Positions 42,997-51,703 of a stretch of 64,000 nucleotides of DNA are shown piece after piece. How positions within the stretch are numbered: position 1 is the stretch's first letter; each line of letters starts with the position of its first letter. Both the position numbers and the translations under genes were made by a program. This DNA comes from Candidatus Flexifilum affinis (GTDB taxonomy: Bacteria > Chloroflexota > Anaerolineae > Aggregatilineales > Phototrophicaceae), in contig JADJPJ010000006.1 in NCBI GenBank assembly GCA_016713325.1, positions 1 to 64,000 on the forward strand, read 5' to 3'. The notes below the pieces were generated by a model that was not told the origin of the DNA, made no database searches, and saw only the letters and a list, made by a program, of their open reading frames with translations.

Positions 42997-45902
42997 TTAG
43001 CCACCGGCGCCGCTGTCCGTCGGGAGGGGCGGCAGGGTCGGCGATGGCGTCCGCGTCGGCGTCCGCGTGGCCGTATTGGTGGCCGAGGCTGTCGGCGAAT
43101 TCGTCGGCGAGGGCGTGAAGGTCCGCGTCGGCGTGTTCGAAGGCGTGAAGGTCTGCGTCGGCGTCCGCGTCGGCGTGTTCGAAGGCGTCCGCGACGGCGT
43201 ATTGGTGATCGTCGGCGTCCGCGATGGCGTCCGCGTCGGGGTCCGCGACGGCGTGTTGGTGATCGTCGGCGTATTCGACGGCGTATTGGTCGGCGTGTTC
43301 GACGGCGTATTCGTGATCGTCGGCGTGTTCGACGGCGTGCGCGTCGGGGTGAACGTGCGCGTTGCCGTATTGGTCGGTGTCCGCGACGGCGTCCGTGTGA
43401 TCGTCGGTGTCCGCGTGATCGTCGGCGTCCGCGATGGCGTCTGCGTCGGCGTCCGCGACGGTGTATTGGTGATCGTCGGCGTCCGCGACGGCGTTCGGGT
43501 CGGCGTGCGCGACGGTGTATTGGTGATCGTCGGCGTGTTCGACGGCGTATTGGTCACGGTCGGTGTGTTCGACGGCGTACGAGTCGGCGTGTAGGTCTGC
43601 GTCGGCGTGTACGTCGAGGTAGACGTCGCTGTGTTGCTCGGCGTCGGCTGCACGGTCGAGATCACGGTGGCCTGCGGCGTCGGGCACGATGGAGCGTCGA
43701 AGTAGAACGACGTATTATCGTAATCCTGCGGCACCGAGCTGAAGTCCACAGCCACGGTATTGCCCGCACCGCCACTGAAGATGAAGTAGATCGACTCGGT
43801 GGCGCCCGGCGCGACGGTAATTGCGCTCAGCCATGTGCCTTCAACCCCCGGGATTCCGGAAGTCGGGCTGCCCGCCAGCGTATCGGCGGCCGTATCCGGT
43901 CCGGACCAGATCTGCACACTGCTCGAGTCGCCAGGACCGGCTCCCAGACCCCAGACCTGGGACAGCGTCATGCCTGGGAAGCGTGTATCCGCCGGAGTCC
44001 AGCGCAGATTGAAGCCAAGGAGCGTCGCCGGGCTGGTGGCGCGATTGTTCGTGATGTCCCAGCGCACGATATCCTGGATCTGGAAGACCACCGACGAGAC
44101 GTCGACCAGGTCCGCTTCGCAGGCGGGTGTATTGGTCGCCGTCGGCGACGGGCCAGGCGTAGCGGTCGGCGGCGTCACATTGAAGACAGTGGCGCAGTCG
44201 GTTGTGCCGTTCAGGTCGTCGTACCAGAAAGTCGTATTGTTGAAGCCTGGCTGCGGCATCAGGCTGGGGTTGATTGCCAGCGGCGCATTGGCAAACTGCA
44301 CCAGGAAGGTGTTTGCCCCCGGCTGAATCAGCAGGTTCGCGCCGACAGCAAAGGAGTCGTCAGGCGTGCCGGCGATCGGCGCTGGTGTGCCGACCCCACT
44401 GTCACGACGTAACCCACATCGGTCGGCGAGGTCGTGTCGTTGCCAGACCACACCACCGAACCGGGGCTGCCCAGACGCATCATCTGGACGGCCAGATCCG
44501 GATATCCCGCGATGCTCGGCCAGATAAGCTGGACGCGGCGCAGTTCGACGGAGTACGGCAGGCTGTTCGTCAGCGTGAAGGAGACCGTGCGGTTGACGTA
44601 ATTGAGGGTCGTCCCAACTGCCACGTTGCTGCACTGGAATACCGGCGTATAGGTCGCGGTGAAGGTCGCCGTCGGCGTTGGCGTCGCGGTATCCGGCGTT
44701 ATCTCGGGCGTAGGCTCTTCAGTCACCTCATCCGTCGGCTCTTCCGTCACATCCGGTGTCGGGGTCACGCCCGGCGCGTCAGGCAGATCGTACGAAGTGT
44801 CGATCGGCTGCGGCGCGCGGAAGGCCTCGTTCACGGTGATGCGGCGAGCCTGGAGCGGAATGAACGGCGCCAACCCCAGCGGGGTGACCAGCGGGTGGTT
44901 GAACGTCACGACGATGGCGATCGTGTCGCCAGGACCACCGGCATCCCAGTACGAGACGCCCTCATCGATGGACCCGAAACCCTTGTAGGCATTGTCGGTC
45001 CATCCGTCGTTGTCGAGTTCGCCGCCGGCCACAGGATATTCACGGAGCAGGCAGGCGGGTGCGCGGGGGTCGCTGTTCACGCCAAAGCCACCCTCGTTCA
45101 GAATGGGTGGGAAGCGGAAACGCTGCTCGTAGTTGCCCGGCGAGGGTTCATTGGCCTGGCGCAGTTTCGGCCGGCTGCTGCAGATCATCACGTCGAACCA
45201 ACCCGGTTCGTCGGAAAAACGCTGCCGGTAGTACTGCGGGTCGGTCAGCGGATCGGCATCGTGGTCGCCGGGGATCGGTCGATACCAGGGATAGAACCAG
45301 GGCAGGGTCTCGAAGTCCGGGTAGGTGGCTGTGACCGGGCTGGGGAGGCCAACCGGTGGCAGCGGAAGCTGCTGGGGTCCCAGCGCCAGGCCGGCAGCGC
45401 CCAGACGAGCCTCATCATAGACAGAAAGGATACGCGCCAGATCCTTGCGGCGGTTCTGGTCATCCGTGTCGCCAGGATCGCAGTCGTCGCCCCCGTAGTA
45501 GGTGGCGTAAATGCTTTCGCTGCCTCCTGTGAAGACCTCAATCGGGTCTGCCCCTGTATAGGGCACCAGCATGGAGGAACTGCCGCGCTGCGCCAGGTTG
45601 GATACAGGGTTGTCAGAGTTGACTTCGCACGGGACGATCGAGTTCAGATCGCCGGTGTAGCCCACCTCATCCTGATCGTAGATGCGCAGGTCAAGCTGAA
45701 ACTTCTGCTCGTCGTACTGCCCCGTCGCCGCCAATCGAGCTGCCGCACGCGCCGCATTCTGAAGCGTGACCCACGCCTGAAAAATGCGACCGAACTCGAT
45801 CACGCCGAAAAGCAGGATCAGCAGAATCGGCAAGGTAAGAGCAAACTCGACAAGCGTCTGCCCTCTTCGACGTGTCCGCAATCCAACCACCTGTTCTGCC
45901 AT
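42997..45902 (-). CDS. TadE-like pseudopilin with a long Thr/Pro-rich repeat tail (one apparent frameshift)
   Basis: The N-terminus [20 protein letters not shown] is the TadE signature, with a membrane helix and [20 protein letters not shown]. About 400 residues of extracellular domain follow, then a short [12 protein letters not shown] linker, another domain and a tail of [21 protein letters not shown] repeats. The frame breaks near 44,396, where YVVTVG should continue as [18 protein letters not shown]; one more G in a G run restores it. With repair the protein has about 968 residues. The ATG at 45,902 has GGGGGAG six bases upstream. The tail resembles O-glycosylated stalks. A strong terminator follows the gene. 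Confidence 0.75.
43035..43620 (-). repeat. Tandem degenerate repeat encoding Thr/Pro-rich units
   Basis: About 580 bases consist of imperfect short units such as CGGCGTCCGCGACGG and GTATTGGTGATCGTCGG, which encode [12 protein letters not shown] repeats in the tail of the TadE-like protein. The unit order is irregular. Such DNA is prone to slippage, so copy number may vary between strains. It is coding repeat, not a CRISPR array. Confidence 0.85.
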
Positions 45903-45955
45903 AGAAAGCTCCCCCAAGCACGGTCAATCCGACGCGCACACGCTGGACAACTGCT

Positions 45956-48801
45956 TTAACCGGATAGACGTGTAAACATCCTCGACGCGATTTCGTTGAA
46001 CACTTCGGCCAGCTCAGCGCCACCCGAAGCGTTGAAGTAGTTGCCGCAATCCAAAGTCGGATCCAGCGGTTGGTACGTACTGCCTCTGCTACCGATGATC
46101 GTGGTCTGCTCGCACGGTCCGCGCTGCCCCCAGTCGGGCGGCGCATTGCCAATGCGGCTGCCGATGTACTGCTGCCAGTAGTCGGTGTCGATCTGGAAAT
46201 TGTCACCAACATCCGCAATGTATCGCAGGAGTTCCTCACCCAGGTAGTCCTGGCGCAGCTTCTCCTGATGGATCTTGACGTTGCGCGGGTCTGTACCGCG
46301 CATGCAGGCCGGATCGCCCCCGCAGCTTATGCCTGTACCGGCGTCGAAGTTCAGGCCGAACCCGATCGTGAAGATCGTCGGCAGAAGCTGGTCGGAGAGG
46401 CGCGACGTGCCCGCATCATCCACCACGGCGCCGGGCAGCTCGGACAGACCGATCCAGTCGGCCCAGTCGCGCGCGTAGTCGTCGACATCGTAGAACTGGT
46501 AGCAGCTCAGCGGATAATCGTCGAGACGGATCAGCGCAGGGTTGACGGCCGTCGCGCCACAGACATTGCGCGTCTGTGGTTCCAGGTCCATGCAGTACGG
46601 GGGGACCGTATCGCGCAGGATTTCCCCAAAGTTGGTATCCGAACCGTATGGGCAAACGCCATAGGCCGCGTACACTTCGACGGGCAGCGGGTAATCATCC
46701 GCGTCATCCAGGGGTTCGTTGTTGCCCATGGCATTAAGCGGCTGGTTATAATTCGTGGAGTCGACCAGATGGTACGGCTGCGGGATGTTCAGCGCCCCAT
46801 AATCGCCGGTACGCGACACCGGGTCGCTGGCGCCGGCTGCGCCGTCGCTCAGCAGCACCATGACCCACACGGCACCCTCGCGGCGGGCCGTGGTGTAGAG
46901 CGCATCCGCGCCAGCGCGCAGAGCACCGCCGATGTTCGTGCCGCGGCAGGAAGCACGATACTCATAGCTCACCGACGGCGCGCTGGTCGTTCCGGTATAC
47001 CAGAACGGCACCGAATGAATGTCGGTCAGGAGCATCTGGTCGTAGGGCCGCGCGCTGCCATCCGGCAGCGTGTCGTGCAGGGTCCAGAAGTTCCAGAGGT
47101 TCGCCGAGTCGAAGGGGCACGCGCCGCGCACCGGATGATCCTTGACGTTGCCGATAATCTGGCCGCTCAGCAAATCGTCGTAGGTACGGGGCGTGCCGTA
47201 GTCGAGCAGACGGTCCCAGTTGCCGTCGTTGTTGGAGTCATAATACGTCGAGTCTTCCGCGCGGACACCCACCAGGGAGTTCAGAGCGTTGTTGGCGCCG
47301 CGTCGCAGAAGCGTGGTGCCATCGGTGTCGAACAGATCGAATTCGGTCTCGATCATCGCCGACTGGAGGCCATTGCCATCCGGGTCGATGATGGTCGCAA
47401 AACGGTCGAAGGTCACGAAGGCCACACGGTCGCCGCGCAGGAAGTCCAGCCGGGCCAGGAACTCTTCGGCCGCATCACGCGCCTCGCGGAAGGGCTGGCA
47501 GACCAGATCGCTGAAGTCAAAGTTACCATTACCGTCGAGAACGCCATCCGGGTCGTTGCAGCAGCCGAAGTAGTCGTACTGCGGGACGAAGCCGCTATAG
47601 TTCTTGTTCAGCGTCGGATCATCCGCGGCAGGATCGATGTTGTTGAACTGCTCGCCGTAGTTGGCGCCGAAGAAGCCGTACAGCTCGTTGCGCATTGTCT
47701 CGGTCACGGGCGAACGACCGCCGATCACCGAGTTGGGATAGGCGCGCACGCGGCAGAACTCGCGCGGTTCGACACGGCCCTCGGGTGAACTCGCCGCGTC
47801 CACGTAGGGCTGCCAGGTCCCCGCTGTTGCGCCTGGTTCAAACTTGACTACTTTGTCGTAGATTCGCCCACCGATTGACGTCGTCGTCCGGAGGCGCGTC
47901 GCACCCATCTCGCAGGGTCCGCCGGCACCAGCGCTCCGGTGATGGCAGCGTTCAGCGTCGCCTGCGTATTAGTCAGGATGAGTTCCCACGGGTTGCAGCG
48001 GTCGGGGCTCGGACTGAGCGCAGTGCCGAGCGGATCGCTGCCGCCGCCAAAATCGTACGGGGCGACGTAGGGCGGCATGTAGCGAACGCCCATACGCGGC
48101 GCCGCCACGTCGTGCGTATATTCGGGGATGCTGTCCCAGTCGTCGTAGGTCGTCTCATTCAGCATCGATTCCGACACGTCGAAAATCAGCACGACGTCGA
48201 TGACAGCCGTCTGTGAGATCGCCGACTCGGTCAGGGTGATGGTGTCGTAGCCAAGCAGGCGCATGAAGATGGTCGGCGCATCGATCTGCGCCGTCACCCG
48301 CACCAGCTTCAGTTCGTCTTCCGTACACAACTGGCGGTAGCGGCGCACGTCGTCGCCATTGGCGCCACCGTTGATCGTGCCGTCCGAGTTGAAAAGCGGG
48401 ACGCCACTGCGATCCAGCGGCGCTTCTGTTGACGGATCGCGCGGGACCTGCTGGGCGCGGCACGTCTCGACCAGCACATTGGTGGGGCTGAGGCCGTACA
48501 ACTCGATAAACTCGCGCGCCGCCAGGTTCAACTGGGCGACGCTGGTGGCCTCATCCTGAGCGATGCCATCCGTAGGTGTCTCGTCGATGATACGGCGCAT
48601 CTGCCCCGCCGCGGCGACCGATGCGGCATCGACCGCGCGGCGCATCGTGCTGTAGCGGATGAAGAGCAGCGACACATCCGTCACAATGCCAACGAAGCCC
48701 AGAAGGCCAATAAAGCCCACGGCCAGCACCACGAGCGCCTGACCGGTCTGCCCACGCCGGAGGAAGTGACTGGTAATCCGTGACAAGAGACGCTTCATCA
48801 T
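45956..48801 (-). CDS. TadG-like protein with a von Willebrand factor A domain (one apparent frameshift)
   Basis: The start MMKRLLSRITSHFLRRGQTG, QALVVLAVGFIGLLGF and FIRYSTMRRAVDAASVAAAGQ is the TadG/TadE-like pilus anchor. The vWA domain has the MIDAS motif VVLIFDVSESMLN (D-x-S-x-S) and VMVLLSDGAAG later. The frame changes near 47,915: NAAITGALV should continue AGGPCEMGATRLRTTTSIGG. Restoring one base gives about 948 residues. The very Cys- and Asn-rich second half is extracellular. It lies between two TadE-like genes on the same strand, 25 bases after one of them. It may act as adhesin or scaffold in the pilus apparatus. Confidence 0.75.
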
Positions 48802-48825
48802 ATCTGCCTAATCAACTCGCATGCA

Positions 48826-50028
48826 TCAGGGTTCAGGGAAGATGATGAACGGTTCGACGGCAGGCAGCGGGAAAGCCGCCCAGACATAAATGACCATCTT
48901 TCCTTCGGAGTTTCCCACGGCGGTGAAGACCGGCGACAGCACCGGGATCTTCAGCAGCATTTCGTGTTCCCAGTACATCTCGACCAGCGCGATGCCCATG
49001 CCAGGGATCATCGTCCGCGCGTCCAGATCGTCAATCGCGTACTGTGGCAGGTTGACCAGGTTCTCCACCTGGCGCATCGTCCATTCCGAACCGGTGCAGC
49101 GGGTACCGGGGATGCGATGGTTGCCGAACAGCGTGAAGCCGACCTGCTTCTCGGCGGCCGCTAACGAACCGGCAACGGGATCCAGGTAAGCGAGTTCACC
49201 ATGTTCGGTAAAGTCGTTCGCACCGTCGATATTCTTGACCGTTTCCTGGACGTCATACCAGCCGTTGTCATTCAGATCGAAGGGGTCGCGCGATTCACGG
49301 GGAGTGACCGAATATACGCCTGGCGCGGACTCGGTGACGTCGCACTCGTTGGCCTCTGGAGGATAACGCCCGACCACCACCAACTGCGGGACATCCCCCG
49401 TAAGCGGCCGGTCCGCCGGAAGCCATCCGGAAAAGTCGCGGGGATCGACATTCTCCACCGAGTAGCCGGTGACGATAATGTCGTCGATATTGTTTTCCTG
49501 CTTGAGGGTCAGCGGTTCCAGAGACACCAGCATGGTGCAGACGACTTCATTATAGAAGAGCCGGTCCACCGCACTGGCGACACAGGCGCCAGTGCCGGCC
49601 GCCGCATCGGCAGCGTTCCAGCGGTACAACTCACGATAATAATCCACAGCTTTCGGGGGGACCTCAGACGGTAGAGCGAGTTCGGCTGCGGTATAGGGCA
49701 TGTGATAATCGGAATCGCCCGGGTCGGTCAGCCAGCTCTGCGGAACAAAGCTGTATTCGGGAATCCAGGATTCGGAAACGGGCGACTGCTGATCGACGAG
49801 CGCAGTGGCTCGGCGCGCGCCGGCGCGTGTGACGTCCAGAATGATCAGGTAGTTGTTAGCGAACCAACCGATCTCCACCAGACCGGCAAGCAGAATGATC
49901 AACAGCGGAGTGACCAGAGCCAGCTCCACCATGCTCTGACCGGCCTGCCGCTTGCCATACACGGCAGGTGTGCCATCGAGTATCTGCAGTATTTTCTTCA
50001 GGATCGCACGCATCGCCAGTTCGCTCAT
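48826..50028 (-). CDS. TadE-like pseudopilin
   Basis: This 400-residue protein has RQAGQSMVELALVTPLLIIL with the TadE pattern, one membrane helix and ILDVTRAGARRATALVD. The remainder is an extracellular domain without recognised motifs, containing several Cys residues. It is the first of three pseudopilin genes transcribed toward the terminator at 42,916-42,958. No Tad ATPase, secretin or platform protein is encoded in the window, so the rest of the machine must be elsewhere. Confidence 0.8.
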   Translation of the reverse strand: MSELAMRAILKKILQILDGTPAVYGKRQAGQSMVELALVTPLLIILLAGLVEIGWFANNYLIILDVTRAGARRATALVDQQSPVSESWIPEYSFVPQSWLTDPGDSDYHMPYTAAELALPSEVPPKAVDYYRELYRWNAADAAAGTGACVASAVDRLFYNEVVCTMLVSLEPLTLKQENNIDDIIVTGYSVENVDPRDFSGWLPADRPLTGDVPQLVVVGRYPPEANECDVTESAPGVYSVTPRESRDPFDLNDNGWYDVQETVKNIDGANDFTEHGELAYLDPVAGSLAAAEKQVGFTLFGNHRIPGTRCTGSEWTMRQVENLVNLPQYAIDDLDARTMIPGMGIALVEMYWEHEMLLKIPVLSPVFTAVGNSEGKMVIYVWAAFPLPAVEPFIIFPEP

Positions 50029-50156
50029 TTTGTGCGGATAAGACAGGGGATCGTAGGACTTCCCGCAGTCTCATCATACCACAAGGAACTTTGGCTTTGC
50101 GTCGTGCTAGTGTGCAGAAGTTGATAGAGAATTGTGTGAAAAAGTAGCGATCGGCC

Positions 50157-50858
50157 TCAGGCCTCGTCGTCGACCAGGACGCGGGCCTTAACAACATAGC
50201 CACGCCCGTGACGCGACTGAATCACCAGCGGACGTTCGGGATCGTCCTCGATCTTGCGGCGGAGATTGTGAATATGGTTGCGCACCAGCGCCGCGTCCCC
50301 CACCCCCTTCGGATACTGCCAGACACCGGCCAGCAGATCTTCTGTGGAATGCAGCTTGTGCGGCGCGCTGCACATATATTTGAGGAGGTCGAATTCCACG
50401 CGGGTGAGCGCAAGCTCACGTCTTTCCATGAAGGCGCGATACTGGGTGGGCACAATGCGCAGGATAGGAATGTTCTCTTCTCCATAGAGTGCGGAGCGGC
50501 GAATGTGCGCGCGCACCCGGGCAATCAGTTCGCGCGGGACGAACGGTTTGCGAATGAAGTCGTCGCCACCGGAATTGAGGGCGTCCACGACGTTGTTCGA
50601 GGACGTGTTCCCCGTCAGAAAGATGATCGGCGTATTGGCCGTCTGCGGCAGTCCGCGCAGCTTGCGGCACAGCGTGATTCCATCCATCTCCGGCATCATC
50701 GCGTCAATCACAAACAGATCCGGGGCATGGCCTTCCGTATGGTCAAGGGCTTCCATACCGGAGACCGCACGTTTCACAGTGAAGCCTTCACGGCGCAGCA
50801 CCAGTTCAACCATGTCCAGCATTTGCACATCGTCGTCGACAATCATGATTTCGTACAT
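50157..50858 (-). CDS. OmpR/PhoB-type response regulator
   Basis: This protein of about 233 residues has the receiver YEIMIVDDDVQMLDMVELVL with its Asp pocket, LFVIDAMMPEMDGI (phospho-acceptor Asp), IFLTGNTSSN and FIRKPFVPREL. The C-terminal winged helix is LTRVEFDLLKYMCSAPHKLH, VRNHIHNLRRKIE and QSRHGRGYVV. The ATG at 50,858 matches the family start. Upstream is a cluster of ATGAA/TTCATGAA sites. It follows the other OmpR-type gene and precedes the Tad genes, so it may control them. Confidence 0.88.
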   Translation of the reverse strand: MYEIMIVDDDVQMLDMVELVLRREGFTVKRAVSGMEALDHTEGHAPDLFVIDAMMPEMDGITLCRKLRGLPQTANTPIIFLTGNTSSNNVVDALNSGGDDFIRKPFVPRELIARVRAHIRRSALYGEENIPILRIVPTQYRAFMERRELALTRVEFDLLKYMCSAPHKLHSTEDLLAGVWQYPKGVGDAALVRNHIHNLRRKIEDDPERPLVIQSRHGRGYVVKARVLVDDEA

Positions 50859-50913
50859 TGTGCTACCCGGTTCTGTCGTCCATATATAGCTGAAGTATAG
50901 CGTCACTCACGGG

Positions 50914-50961
50914 ATGAAACATGGCAAGACCATGAATTATTCATGAAATGTACTTCATGAA
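50914..50961 (-). promoter_or_regulatory. Candidate operator with repeated TTCATGAA sites
   Basis: ATGAA starts at 50,914, 50,932, 50,943 and 50,957. TTCATGAA palindromes occur at 50,940-50,947 and 50,954-50,961, and CATGAA/TTCATG forms an inverted repeat at 50,931-50,945. The cluster lies 55-105 bases upstream of the regulator start at 50,858, with a TATACT-like -10 on the gene side. Regulator binding is inferred. Confidence 0.45.
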
Positions 50962-50991
50962 GGTCGCAAGATTCCTTCAGAATCCGGCCGC

Positions 50992-51684
50992 TCAGGTAGA
51001 AATCATGTAGCCGACGCCGTGGATAGTACGAATGTACCGCCGCTGCGCACTGCGCTCCAGCTTCGCCCGCAGGTTACGCACGTGAGCGCGAACCAGGTCG
51101 GGATCGCCCGTGTTGGGGGGATATTCCCAGACAGCCTGAAGCAGATGAGATGGTGAAAGCGCCTGATTGGGGTGTTCCATCAGATAGCGGAGCAGGCGGT
51201 GCTCGGTCGACGTAAGCTGAATCGTATCGTCGTTGACATAGGCGCGGTAGGTATCCGAATCGAGGCGGAGGCCGTCCAACTCAAGGACCATCTCCCCGCG
51301 CGAGTCGCGCTTGCCCCGGCGCAGCACCGCGCTGATTCGAGCCCGCAGTTCCGGTAGCTCAAACGGCTTGACAATGTAGTCGTCGGCGCCTGCTTCCAGG
51401 CCGGTCACAATATCTTCGGTGCTGCCACGTGCGGTCAGAAAGAGGATAGGCAGCGCCATAAAGCGCGCGTCTCGCCTCAGCCGGCGGCACAGGGTCACCC
51501 CATCCATCTCGGGCATGATCACGTCGAGGATCATGAGATCCGGTATGGTGCGCTGCAAAACATCCAGAGCCTGGGCGGCGGAACTGGCCAGGCTGACATC
51601 ATGATTCTCGTGTCGCAGCACCCGCCCAAGCGTGTCCAGAACTTCGTTATCGTCATCAACTGCCAGGATTTGCGCCATCTGCAT
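50992..51684 (-). CDS. OmpR/PhoB-type response regulator
   Basis: This 230-residue protein has a receiver with QILAVDDDNEVLDTLGRVL, LMILDVIMPEMDGVTL, ILFLTARG and YIVKPFELPEL, then the DNA-binding domain LTSTEHRLLRYLMEHPNQAL, VRAHVRNLRAKLE and IRTIHGVGYMI. All phosphorylation residues are present. It lies 19 bases after the GAF-histidine-kinase gene, which makes these a cognate pair. Confidence 0.9.
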   Translation of the reverse strand: MQMAQILAVDDDNEVLDTLGRVLRHENHDVSLASSAAQALDVLQRTIPDLMILDVIMPEMDGVTLCRRLRRDARFMALPILFLTARGSTEDIVTGLEAGADDYIVKPFELPELRARISAVLRRGKRDSRGEMVLELDGLRLDSDTYRAYVNDDTIQLTSTEHRLLRYLMEHPNQALSPSHLLQAVWEYPPNTGDPDLVRAHVRNLRAKLERSAQRRYIRTIHGVGYMIST

Positions 51685-51703
51685 TGTTCCTTCCGGTCGA
51701 ACC

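Noticed and set aside
43035..43620. Repeat region considered as a CRISPR array
   Set aside because: Units are short, irregular and in frame with a protein tail. There are no constant repeats with unique spacers and no cas genes.
42865..44412. Arg-rich open frame on the plus strand opposite the Tad repeat tail
   Set aside because: The Arg repeats are the complement of the Thr/Pro-coding repeats; the TadE-like reading explains the sequence.
46070..47788. Plus-strand open frame opposite the vWA/TadG-like gene
   Set aside because: It is antisense to a gene with clear TadG and MIDAS motifs and has no ribosome site or family match.
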